Made by a program: the position numbers and the translations under genes. This document shows positions 23,782 to 34,578 of a stretch of 64,000 nt of DNA, piece after piece; positions within the stretch are counted from its first letter, which is position 1; each line of letters opens with the position of its first letter. The notes beneath the pieces are model-generated. The model had not been told where the DNA came from and made no database searches. It saw only the letters and a list, made by a program, of their open reading frames with translations. The DNA comes from Epiperipatus broadwayi (Eukaryota > Onychophora > Udeonychophora > Euonychophora > Peripatidae): positions 312,001-376,000 of the forward strand of contig JAQFVV010000112.1 in the NCBI GenBank assembly GCA_028023455.1. Direction: 5' to 3'.

Positions 23782-26700
23782 CTGCAGAAAGGAGTTTGCT
23801 ATTAACTGAAAGGAGATCCTTTGATTCCTTTTAGAGGCCTTAAAGGAATCAAGCAGAGCAAATTCCTAATGTCCACTCCATATGTTCTTGCAGCTGTTAT
23901 TACTATGTGATTATTCATATAGTATACGGACATGGATGGGCTGCTCACCAACACACATTAGCCAGCATGGTGAGTTTATTGGCTTTTTACCTCCGAGTTT
24001 AAGAATATTTTTTCTAATATATACTATTATGACAGACAAAAATAAATCATGGCCCTTATTCCCAGGAGGCTGTAAAGTCACCAACCAAGGCAGCGGTTGG
24101 TGGCCGAAGGTGGAGGGTGCTAAGAATCCCCTGATTGCGGACTCAGGCTGCCATTTGTTGATGACTTTTTATTTAGATACTTACAACTGCAGATCACTTT
24201 CAAGCGAAGGAAGATTGCAAGAGTTAGAAGAACTGTCTTATATTAAATGGAACATTATTGGACTTTGTGAAGTTAGAAGAAAAGGTGAAGAAACAATTGA
24301 TTTAAAAAGTGGCATATACTCTACGATAAAGGTACAAATATTGGAAATACAAGTGGAGTAGAATTCATTATAAATAAAAAATGGAAGAATAACATTGTGG
24401 AGATTGATGGTGTATTAGACAGAGTGGCAAGATTACTTTTACAACTTAATAGCAGATATCAAATGCAGATAATTCAGGTTTATGCCCCAACAAGTTCTCA
24501 TAGTGATGATGAAGTAGTAGAAGATTTTTATATAGATGTACAAAAGGCTTTTGATCAGAGTAAACAACATTTTAAAATTGTTATGGGAGACTTTAATGCT
24601 AGAATTGGTAAACAAATGAAAGATAAAAATGCTGTAGATAATTTTGGTTATGGTAATAGAAATGAGAGAGGACATAGACTTGTGGAGTTTGCAGAAAAAG
24701 AAAAACTTTATATTATGATTTTTTTTTTTGATAAAAATGTTAAAAGGAAATGGACATGAAAGCATCCAAATGAAGGTACAGCAGAATTGGATTATATTTT
24801 GACTAACAGAAAATACATATTTCAAGATTGTAATGTTCTTAATAAATTTAACATAGGAAGTGATCATCGATTAGTAAGATGTAAGATACATGTTAATGCA
24901 AAACTAGAGAGACAAAAATTATTAAGAAAAACAATATTTACAGTTGATATTGCTAATCTTCAGAAACATTCTAATGAATTTAAATTAGAACTTACAAATC
25001 GGTTTCAAGTATTAGTAGATTTTGAACATGATTCAGATTTGAATGACATTAACAGGAAAATAACTGATACACTTTTAAAAACTGCAATAAAGATAGCTGG
25101 TAGAAAAAAGCAGCAATTGACCAATAAAATTTCTACTGAGACTAGAGAATTTATGAAGAAAAGAAGGAATATGAGGATTTACAACAATGATGCATTAAAA
25201 AAGATTGAATATCTCGAATTTTGTAAAATGGTACAGAAAAGAGTTGAAAATGATATAAGAAAGTATAATTGTGAACTAGCAAGGAAAGCTGTAGAAGAGA
25301 ATAAAAGTCTAAAGAGTGTAAAACAACATTTTGGTATTGGTAGGAAATTTATATCTGCAATAAGAAAAAAAAGATGGCATTATTACTAAAAAGAGAGATG
25401 ACATCATGAAATGTGTAGAAGACTTCTATCAAGAATTATATAGTAATAAAGAACAAGTGCCTCCTACACCTATTATATCTTCTGAGTTGTCCAGAATTTT
25501 GAATGAGGAAGTGAGACATGCAATTAAATTTATAATTGATATATTAAAAGAAGCAGGTGAAGAAATAGAAATTTTTTTAGCAAAGTTACATACCAAATGT
25601 CTAAATGATAAAGGTGTACCAGATGATTGGAAGAATGCAGTATTAATATTAATATTTAAAAAAGGTAATAAAGAAGATATTAGAAATTACAGACCTATTA
25701 GTCTTTTATCAGTTTTATACAAAATTTTTACTAAGATAATTGCAACTCGTCTACAGAAAACACTGGATTTCCATCAACCATGAGAACAAGCTGGATTTAA
25801 AAGTGGTTTTAGTACAGTAGATCATATCCAGGTATTGAGAGAAGTTATAGAAAGGACAAATGAATATGAGTTGCCATTATGCTTAGGATTTGTAGATTAT
25901 GAAAAGGCATTTGATTCTATAAACATTTCTTCAGGGAATAAAGCATTGGATCATCAAGGTGTAGATCCAGGATATTATCATATTTTAGAGAATATCAACA
26001 GCAACAATTAGATTATATAATGATAGTAGGAAAATCAACATTGAAAAGGGTGTAAGACGGGGTGACTCCATATCTCCAAAACTTTTTACAGCAGTGCTGC
26101 AAGAAGTATTTTGTGGATTAAAATGGGAAACTAAAGGAGTGAAAGTAAATGGAGATTATTTAAGTCATTTATATTTTGCAGATGATGTAGTTGTTTTTGC
26201 AAATAATGTTTTAGAGTTACAGGAAATATTGCAGGAGTTATCAGATGAAAGTAGGAAAGTAGGACTAAAGATAAATGTTAAAAAGACTAAAGTAATGTTT
26301 AATATATTTTCTCAAAATATGAAAATAAAGATTGATTATGATGAGTTAGAAGAAGTTAACAGTTACAAATACTTTGGTCAGATTATTAATACAGATCAAA
26401 ACATAAGGGATGAAATTAATCATAGAATTAAACTTGTTTGGAGTGCTTTCAGTAGAAATAACTTGATACAGAAAGGAAATATGCCTATGTGTTTGAAAAG
26501 GAAGGTTTTTAATAAATGTGTTTGCCAGTTCTTACTTATGGATCTGAGACTTGAACACTTAATAGAAGATCAGTACAGAGACTTCAGATCACTCAAATAA
26601 GTATGGAGAGATGCATGTTGGGAGTAACAAGAAGGGATCGAAAATGCAATGTATGGGTAAGAGAACAAACAGGTGTTACTGACCTCATTGAAAAAATTAA

Positions 26701-26931
26701 AAGATTGAAGATTGGACATATTGCTAGAAGAGTTGATAATAGATGGACAATTGAAATTTTAAACTGGATTCCAAGAGATTGTAAAAGGTCCAGAAAGAGA
26801 CCACATGTGAAATGGATGGATGAAATAAGAAAGGGTGCAGGGGTGATGTGGAGAAGAAAAGCTAAAGATGGGAAAAGATGGATTGAACTTGGAGAGACCT
26901 TCATCCTGCAGTGAATTGATAATGGTTGATG
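23782..26931 (+). mobile_element. RTE-type LINE, near full length, inserted in PLE-1
   Basis: About 3.15 kb between perfect 14-bp direct repeats. The 5' end (from about 23,787, gaaaggagtttgctatta) recurs at 43,370 in a short element with its own flanking repeats, which supports this as a true 5' end. The 3' end is a short TGAT-rich tail (ttgataatggttgatg), typical of RTE elements, with no poly-A. The single polyprotein is broken by several frameshifts. Confidence 0.8.
24029..26914 (+). pseudogene. RTE-type endonuclease-reverse transcriptase, frameshifted
   Basis: Endonuclease: YNCRSLSSEGRLQELEEL, IIGLCEVRRKGEE, IIQVYAPTSSHSDDEV, MGDFNARIGK, then LDYILTNRKY and FNIGSDHRLVR (catalytic DH). RT: LIFKKGNKEDIRNYRPISLL, LGFVDYEKAFDS (motif A, near 25,890), GVRRGDSISPKLFTAVL (motif B, near 26,050), LYFADDVVVFANN (motif C). 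C-terminus: ERCMLGVTRRDRK, TGVTDLIEKI, IGHIARRVDNRW and KRSRKRPHVKW, a signature of RTE-1-like polyproteins, often annotated as craniofacial development protein 2-like. Frames change near 24,361, 24,760 (TGA), 25,390, 25,783 (TGA in HQP*EQAG), 26,000 and 26,600. About 50 residues are lost or garbled around motif A. The true start is uncertain: ATG 24,029 or 24,161. Confidence 0.8.
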
Positions 26932-27282
26932 ATATATGTCTATGGGTGAACGTGTATCTACATATGTATATTTAAAGGAAATATGTGTATATATCTTGAT
27001 ATACATATGAATATATATGTATATATAGATTATATATATATATATGTGTGTGTGTCTATGGGTGTATGTGGATATATATATGTATGCTTAAAGGATATAT
27101 ATGTATATATTTTGATATACATATATATGTATATTTTATATATATATGAAGTAATGGTTATGTATTTATATCATTCAAATATTGTAGCTCTGATGCTGGA
27201 CAGTCAAAACTGTCAGGAAAATAAAGAAGTTTTATTAAAAAAATTTTTGCATGTAAGTGTATATGAGAGGAGTTATTATAAG

Positions 27283-27285
<3 letters not shown>
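26932..27285 (+). repeat. PLE-1 inverted terminal arm, second part
   Basis: Reverse complement of about 13,480-13,810. The clearest stretch is 27,150-27,285: aatggttatgtatttatatc, attcaaatattgtagctctg, ataaagaagttttattaaa and gtgtatatgagaggagttat all read inverted at 13,495-13,640. It ends in (TA)n. Confidence 0.85.
27187..27215 (+). ncRNA. Decayed hammerhead motif in the inverted PLE-1 arm
   Basis: Plus strand CTCTGATG, CTGGA, CAGTC, AAAAC, TGTC. Compared with 13,571-13,604, the 5' strand of helix II (AAGACTG) is lost and GAAAC has become AAAAC. The flanks match on both sides. It cannot fold as a hammerhead any more. Confidence 0.6.

Positions 27286-27366
<81 letters not shown>
27286..27366. 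repeat. (TA)n microsatellite, ~80 bp
   Basis: Uninterrupted TA repeat at the outer end of the inverted PLE-1 arm, just before the right flanking duplication. Confidence 0.95.
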
Positions 27367-27372
<6 letters not shown>

Positions 27373-27385
27373 AAATCAGATATAA
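27373..27385 (+). repeat. Target-site duplication of PLE-1, right copy
   Basis: AAATCAGATATAA, identical to 13,436-13,448 and in the same orientation. Confidence 0.7.
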
Positions 27386-28214
27386 CTCAGATTGGTTTTA
27401 ATATATTCTGAAAGTGAATGTGAAGAATTGACAAAAAAGAATATTGAATAATAATTTTTAAGAAATAAAACACATGTAAGTGTTTGAAGATTAGAATAAG
27501 GATTATGGCTCAAAAAATATGGCCTGGTTTCATGAGTGAGACTGGCTCTAAAATAATTGTGATGATTTATATATGATCTTTATGAGATTTCATTGCTCTT
27601 AAAAAGTTGGCTATTTTAAACTTCATTGTAATTCTCAGTTTATTTTATTAGCAATAATTTTTGGGTCAAGTTTCTTGTATTACTTCATTATCGATTGTCT
27701 CAGATGATTGAAGAATTTCAATAAAGATGAAATTTTAAAATAGCCTTTAAATACCCATGTCTGAAAAAAGCCTCTGATAGTTTATTGTTGAGAATAGCAC
27801 TGCTCATTAAGCTTGCCATTAGTTTTTTCATCATTATCTAATCTTCTAGATAAGAATTGTTAGATATGCATATTCTGACTAATACTGAATGGATAGTTGA
27901 ATTGGTCATAAACCAGATAGCTGAAAGAAAAGTCTCAACCACAAAAAGATGTATTTAAATCCAGGTTCTAGGCATATGAGGCAGATGCTCTATATTTATT
28001 TATTATAATAAAATGAAAATTAGAATTAATCTTATGACATTACTAAGTAATTATTATATAAGTAAATCTCAAAAATCAGGATATTTTGTGTTTCCTTTAT
28101 TCCCAATTGCTAAATATATATTTATATAATTATTATTGGTATAAAAATTGTAGAAAATTAACTTCAATTCCATTTTATAGTTTATATCATTATATTCATT
28201 ATCTACAATTTATT

Positions 28215-28700
28215 AAAATGATTCTTTGGGAATCTGACTTGTGAATTATCTTGGTAATGTTTTCAGATTTAATTATTCCTTGAGTAGGTTTATATTATTA
28301 GTATTGCATATTTGATAAACCATAATTTATTTATAGGCTTGTTAGAATTATTAAAATTTTATCTGAATTATTATTTGAATATATAAGCTGTTTTGATTAA
28401 TATAAAACAAAAATTGTCCCAAATAAAAAAGTTTTGGCCTTTCTGAGTATCAATGCTTGATTTATTAGTATATAATAATGCGAAGATCAGATAAAAGTGG
28501 TTGCATTTATCTAACTAATATATTTGAATTTATACAATAATGCAGGCTTTATTTGAAAGTTTATTTAAATGATTCTCTGGAAATCTGACTAAATGAATTA
28601 CTATAGTAATGTTCTCCCACTTAATTGTTCCATGAAAATGTTTATATTATCAGTGTTACATATTTGATAAGCAGTAATTTATTTATTGGCTCATTATTAT
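28215..28700 (+). repeat. Diverged ~135-bp direct repeat, 350 bp apart
   Basis: 28,215-28,350 and 28,565-28,700 share aaatgattct(t/c)tgg(g/a)aatctgact, gtaatgtt(t/c)tc, tttatatta(t)(t/c)agt and catatttgataa with an aatttattta tail. Both have many substitutions. A shorter third copy follows at about 29,480. Confidence 0.6.
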
Positions 28701-31700
28701 TGGAGTTAGTTATTACATGTGCATACACAAACATACAGTAAGTTTGTTTTGATGTTGTGTGATGTCCCAGCATTCAAATATCAGGTTGAACACAAACTTT
28801 AATCCATTTATCCAAATTAGACTTTTTTTTCTCTTCTCAACTCAGAATCGATCTAGGAACTTTTATGTTTTGATTGCATCACTTCAGTAAACTGCATTGA
28901 GCAGTATTTCATCACATTTGTGAATGTCAACATGCTAGAAAATAATATCCTACAAAAGGTGTCTTTCCACAAACCACAGAAATGTTCAATACATTTTCTC
29001 AGGTTATCTTTTTCACTGCATTTATTTTTTAAATAATATAACATATAAATATATTTGTTAAATTCAGTTTTATGTTAACATTATATGAACTCTGTTTTTT
29101 AATATATGATAATATTTTATTCTCACACACACACACACTTTTCTTGTACCATTTCATTTTCTTTTATTCATATTATCTTATCTCTGAATATGTTGGGTAT
29201 CTTTATTTCAGTAAAACCTTTCTGATCACTGCATTTGTAATAAATATGCGCATCATACAGACATATAAATGTATTCATGGAGAAACTAATGTTCAGTAAT
29301 AATTAACAAGTCATATTTCTAAAGAATCATTTTTAAAAAACTTTCAAACAATGCTCATTTTTTTGTATCAATGTTATCTGGTGGTCAATTGAAAACTAAC
29401 TACTTTGATCTACCCCCCATGTTATCATATGGTAAATAAATCCAACATTATTACTTAAAAGAAATGTAGTCACTCAGTGAATAAGTTTATATTCTCACAG
29501 TTACATATTTGTTAACTAAAATTTATTCACAGTTTTATTAAAAATTATTAGACTATGTATATATTGTTCATCCTTCTGCCTCCCTAATAATCAATCACTT
29601 GCCTGGGTAAGCTTATATAACATATGTTAAAAAAATTAAAAGATTAATGATTTTTAAAATCTATATTTACCATCTTAAAATAATTAATATTTATAATTTT
29701 CTGTCCAAATCACTAATGAATGTTTTTGATTCCTAAAAATTGGGCTTTCAACTTTAAAAAAGTTGTTACTCATAGATAGCATAGAATGTATTTATATTTC
29801 AATATACAGTAGACCCCCCCCCCAACCAATATTTTCAACTATTAGATTTCCAGTCATTTCATAAATACTTGAAATGGTAGACAATAGCAAATCCTAGGTA
29901 ATATATGTTTTAATATAATACATTAACACATATTTTACAATTTAATTTTAAAATTATATTTATTTAGATATAATAAAAAATAACTTTAAAATAATGTAAT
30001 TGTGAAAAAGATCATATAGTAATGAATCTAGAGAGAGAAGGAACAAACATATGTTTGAGTACACAAAATTGGAGAAAATGGTTCTTGTAGAGATAGATAC
30101 ATGTGTGACATTTATAAATTTCTAATATTAATTTTTATTCAAGTTTTTAAATGAGTAATTGAAACTGTGAATGGTAAGCCCATAGATGCAAGAGGATTAC
30201 TGCATATTATATGCAAAAATAAACATTGTTAATACGGGGATTGAACATTGCTAGAGAAAAAATATAGGCAGTAAAGAAGAAATTTAGATGTATGATGCAT
30301 GTATTTTATAATTCAGTAACATTGAATATTTAAGAATTTTGATTAGACACAAACTTTTGATTTTTGTGGACTTTGTTATTGAATTCAATGTCAAAATAGA
30401 AAATGATCACAACTGTATAATTGTTATTTGTGTTGAAGTTTTATTGCTATATTTATCACTCTGTGTTCTGTATTACTAAGTTACATTGTCTATTGTATAT
30501 GTATGGATATAGATATTAAATTAAGTACATGGTATAATAACTAGAGTAATAAATTCTAGAGTTTAAGGTATTTGCATCAATTTCCACTGTCTGACAAAAA
30601 TAAAAGTAAAAAAATCTCAGTTTGGCCATTAGAATGAACATTTTTTTAATTTTGTTTGCTTTTTAAATATCACTGGACATTCTTGAGTAACCGATCACTT
30701 GATTATATTTTCTTAATATAATTAACAAATACGTTTATTATATTTAAAAAAAGTATCAGTTACTCAAGATGGCCACATGACTTTTAATATAATTCATTGA
30801 ATACATGTTCGTATGCTCACATGGGTTAGTGCAGTTGTAGCATAGTGAACTCAAAAGCTAAATTCCCATGAATCACTACTTGGTTTATTATTTTCTGTGG
30901 TCAAATACCATATGATTTTCCAAATGATGAACCATTTGATTACTACCACTGCATTTTTAAATTAAACCAATGCATTTAAATTTTTAGGTTTTTTAATTAA
31001 TCAGACTTTTTTTATTTTGATTATTTTTGCAAGTCATCTTCAGAATATTATTGCTTCTATAATTAATTGAAATAATTTTCAGAATTATGTTTATGTTTAG
31101 ATAACAGTGAAACACATTAAATGTTTCATATTGTGGTTAATATATACAATTAGATAAATAACATCACAAAAAAATATAAATATTTTTGATTAATAAATGG
31201 TAAATTTTTACATTTAAATCCAAAAGAAATTAGAATCATCTATTTCCAGATTTTGTTCGATTTACTATTTTGACAATTTATTTTAATAAATGTGACGGCT
31301 TAACCATCAATTAATACAATGATGAACTTATGTAATGCTGAACCCTCCCCCCCCCGCTCCACACGCACACACAAAAAACGAAAAGTAAATTTTTATTTAT
31401 AATCACATAATTGAAATTAAAAGTTTTTTTTAATGAAATATGAGTTGATCGTATGACAATCACTAGGAACCAAATTAAAATTTTAAAAAAACATACATTT
31501 GTGTACATTTTAAAATAAGAACCTCATGTTACGATGAGATAACATCTGTTCTCCATGTTCTATGACTTGAGTTTAAATCTGATAAAATAAACTTGATTTT
31601 TTTTTTAGATTCTGTTCAGGATCAGGATTTTTTGCCAAGCACATGCCTTATAGCCAGCTAGTTAACCGCTCAATATTGGTTTGTAAATGGCTATCAAGAT

Positions 31701-32430
31701 ATTTTAGTTAGAATGTAGAACAAGAATGAAAAATCATTAATGCCTTCATCACCCAGAAAATAGAAAATATTATGAGTAATATCTTCTCCTTCATTGCTTT
31801 GGTACAAGAGGCTGCTGGAAGAGACCTTTTCTCAATGGTGGGCTATATAAAGACTCTTTGATCATTTCATTCTTTTGACATGTTTAAAATGTAATACATT
31901 TAATACAGTATTTTTTTTCTTATCAATATCATCATAATTGCTGTAATCTACTCAAGCTTGTAAATATAGGCATTAAGATGCAGGTGTTTATACCTGTAGT
32001 TCAACTAAAGAGTGAGGTTGTTCAGGAAATGCATGCATAGTGCACTGGTAGATAGTTTTTGATATGGTGGAGTTGACATAAGAGATGCACTGATAAAAAA
32101 AATTGAAAACTATCTAATTATATTTATATATTGTTTTTGATTACAAATGACTTCAATTAATGAGATAATTGTTATACAACCTGCTATCCAGATCTTCATT
32201 AGATCAAGTAACTTGGGCTTTGATCTATAGTCCTAGAGATCAGAATCTAAGGTTATTCATTTCTAGAGTGTAATTTGTTATTAATAAAATTATTATGATC
32301 ATTAAGTAAGCTATCCCAGTATTATTATGCATTAAGAAATACAAAAGTTAATCAAGTATATTGATAAAAATCTGTTATATAATTACTGTCTTTGGGTATG
32401 GTTTTTGTATTGATCAGTCTCAGTATATAA

Positions 32431-32604
32431 GGGTCTATATATGAGCATCTTGAGATGTAGTTATTAGTGCATCTGTTTATCATGTTATTGATCTAGATTA
32501 AGAGATAAATGGTATTGAATTTTTTATATGGGTCTGTATATGAGGATCTTGAGATGTAGTTATTAGTGCATCTACTTGTTATTGATCTAGGTTAAGATGT
32601 AATG
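32431..32604 (+). repeat. 99-bp tandem repeat, about 1.8 units
   Basis: Unit 1 starts 'gggtctatatatgagcatct' at 32,431. Unit 2 starts 'gggtctgtatatgaggatct' at 32,530. Both continue tgagatgtagttattagtgc and gttattgatctag. Confidence 0.85.
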
Positions 32605-33051
32605 ATTTTGGGGTTTTTCCTAAAATCTAGCTCATAGCCAATTTTGCTGACTATTTAATTTTTGATCAGTAACTCAATATTTGTCTGTTTGTAGCTGGAA
32701 AATAAGGTAGAAAATTATGAAAATTCTCATTAACCAGCATCAAAACATTATCTAGGAAATCCTTTGACCTGTGAGTTATTTAAGTCAATTTTATCTATTT
32801 TACTTATATATAATATAAAAGTAAAACGACTTTCTGCAGAGCAATGATTTTTTTCCAGTAACTTTGCAAGAATTCCACTAATGGCAAGATTTTGAATAAT
32901 CATACATCTTTGCTTTACCCAATAGCCAGATATTTATTTACTGATAGATATGAAATGGCCTTTTAAATTAAAAAATAAAGTTAAATCTGATTAGAAACCT
33001 GAATTCAAATTTCAGATAATTAATGCACCACACTGATGCACCAATCATTGA

Positions 33052-33140
33052 GCCATAGCATTTTTCATTTGTTCTATTTTATATATATATATATATAGCC
33101 ATAGCATTTTTCATTTGTTCTATATTTTATATATATATAA
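33052..33140 (+). repeat. 45-bp tandem duplication with TA tract
   Basis: Two units 'agccatagcatttttcattt' - 'gttctat' - (TA)n at 33,052 and 33,097. Confidence 0.85.
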
Positions 33141-33518
33141 GAAAATAATCTAATACAACTTTAATAAAATATCAGCAAGGCTTCATTTATTCTTATATAA
33201 CATTATAACTGAGTATATTTTTGGTGATGTCTAATATATTTATATTTTGTAGGCAGCTGTTTACTAACCATGGTTACTTCAAAGAAATCATGAAATGTAA
33301 ATTAAAGAGGCATAGCATGTTATGTATTTAAGAAAACATTATTAATCAATATTCTAATAATGTCCTCATTAGCACATAGCAGAATTTTGATATATAAGAA
33401 TGATTATTTTGAATTGGCTGCTGATAATAGTTTTACAAGCAATATCTACTTCTTGATTTGTTATTTAAGTTTATTAAATAATCTGTTATGCACACTAGAT
33501 GACTTAAATGTTTTTTTT

Positions 33519-33622
33519 AAGTGTCATAGCATCGGCCGGGACGCAAACCCGCAACCCGGGCAACTGCCTGCAAGTGCAAGGCAATCGCGCTGACCTCTCG
33601 ACCACCAATGCAAGACTGTTTT
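33519..33622 (-). mobile_element. tRNA-derived SINE (class II tRNA-like head)
   Basis: On the minus strand: GTCTTGCATTGGTGG, box A-like GGTCGAGAGGTCAGCG, a long variable arm, box B-like GGGTTTGCGTCCC, then GATGCTATGACA. The same skeleton, on the plus strand, is at 61,641-61,756. The GC-rich sequence stands out from its AT-rich surroundings. The long variable arm suggests descent from a tRNA of the Leu/Ser type. It would have been transcribed by RNA polymerase III from the internal boxes. A real tRNA gene is unlikely because box B has TTTGCG instead of TTCGA and the acceptor ends do not pair well. Confidence 0.65.
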
Positions 33623-33819
33623 TTTAGATTTCATACATCAAATAGAAAAACTATAAGCAATACACTCCACCTACATGAAGTCCATTTAAGCATACTAAAT
33701 ACTGATTAATTGTCCACAATCTCCTGTTTAATAATTAAATAGGCAAAGTTGATTGCTGGGGTATTAATATGTGTGGTGTGTGTGTATAAAGTAATGAATG
33801 AGTGGGATATTTTCATGTA

Positions 33820-33990
33820 ATACTTAGAGAAAAAATAATAGCAATAGTGTTGATGGTAATTATTAATTGCTATTGACAGTTTTTAAACTAAACTGTTTGC
33901 TCTACTTAGAAAAAAAAAGGTCATCCCCTGTTTAAAAAAACCCCTCATTTCTAACCTAAGGCATTATATGGATTTAAATCCACACATACA
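33820..33990. repeat. Partial copy of the 34.1-kb foldback family
   Basis: Contains tattttcatgtaata, caatagtgttgatggtaatt, attaattgctattgacag and, further on, cctcatttctaacctaaggcattatatgga. All are matched, mostly inverted, in 34,330-34,510. It is a diverged relative or an outer half of the same element. Confidence 0.55.
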
Positions 33991-34090
33991 TTTTTATAAG
34001 TATGAGAACTTAGAAGAATCTCATCTCTTAATATCCTACAAATATTATTTCATATCTATCAAAGAGCTTTGTATATTAAATTTTAATATT

Positions 34091-34578
34091 TTCATGGATT
34101 AATTACACTGTAAATAAAGAAATGAAAAGGCATATTTTCATATAATGATTAATAGAAATTGTACTAGCAATGATATTGCTATTACCAGCCTTTAACCTAA
34201 ATTATTTGCTTTTCACAATAGTTGTATTGTCTTGGATTTACTTATGCATGAAAATATTTGATTTAAATACTTAGTTTTTTGGGGAGAGGATACAAAAAAG
34301 AAAATATTTTTCTAAATAGTCATACTTATTAAAATATATATCTGGATTTACATTCATATAATACTTTGGATTAGAAATAAGAGAAAATCTATTTTTTTAT
34401 TTTTAGGTAAACCCAAGACAAAATAACTATTGTAAACTACTAGAACAAGTAATTTAGCTTAAAGACTGCCAAATAGTAATTAATAATTACCTATCAACAT
34501 TACTACTAACACGTTTCTTTCGTTGTTGTATGGAAATATCCCTACTTATTTGTTTTTATTATAATTAATCCATGAATA
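34091..34578. repeat. Foldback element, ~490 bp with ~170-bp inverted arms
   Basis: The left arm begins 'ttcatggattaatta' (34,091) and contains caatgatattgctattacc, cctttaacctaaattatttg and cacaatagttgtattgtctt then ggatttact. The right arm (34,405-34,578) gives the reverse complement in order: gtaaacccaagacaaaataa, ctattgtaaact, caagtaatttagcttaaag, gtaattaataattacctatc, and ends 'taattaatccatgaa'. Non-coding. Most likely a non-autonomous (MITE or foldback) DNA transposon. The arms are about 75-80% alike by eye, so it is old. Confidence 0.75.

Larger units (their letters stand above)
13449..27372 (-). mobile_element. Penelope-like element PLE-1 (composite, interrupted by three LINEs)
   Basis: Reconstructed on the minus strand from low to high coordinates: the 3' end with a hammerhead motif (13,449 to about 14,262), the 3' part of the coding region (about 22,263-23,385), then the same 3'-end sequence in opposite orientation (about 23,386-23,781 plus 26,932-27,285) and a (TA)n tract. 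Removing the inserted LINEs leaves about 2.8 kb. Known PLEs are commonly 5'-truncated and carry partial, sometimes inverted, terminal repeats, which fits. The 13-bp flanking repeats argue that both orientations arrived in one insertion. The 5' part of the reverse transcriptase is missing. Interruptions: LINE-B and LINE-A1 (about 14,263-22,262) and the RTE-type LINE (23,782-26,931). Confidence 0.75.
27386..33518. other. AT-rich non-coding DNA
   Basis: No gene recognised. The stretch contains the diverged repeat at 28.2-28.7 kb with a third weak partial copy near 29,470-29,560, a C-run at 29,814-29,823, and the direct repeats at 32.4 and 33.05 kb listed below. Short open frames show no family features. 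Confidence 0.55.

Noticed and set aside
32431-32604. CRISPR-like array
   Set aside because: Only two long units without spacers, in a eukaryotic context; a simple tandem duplication.
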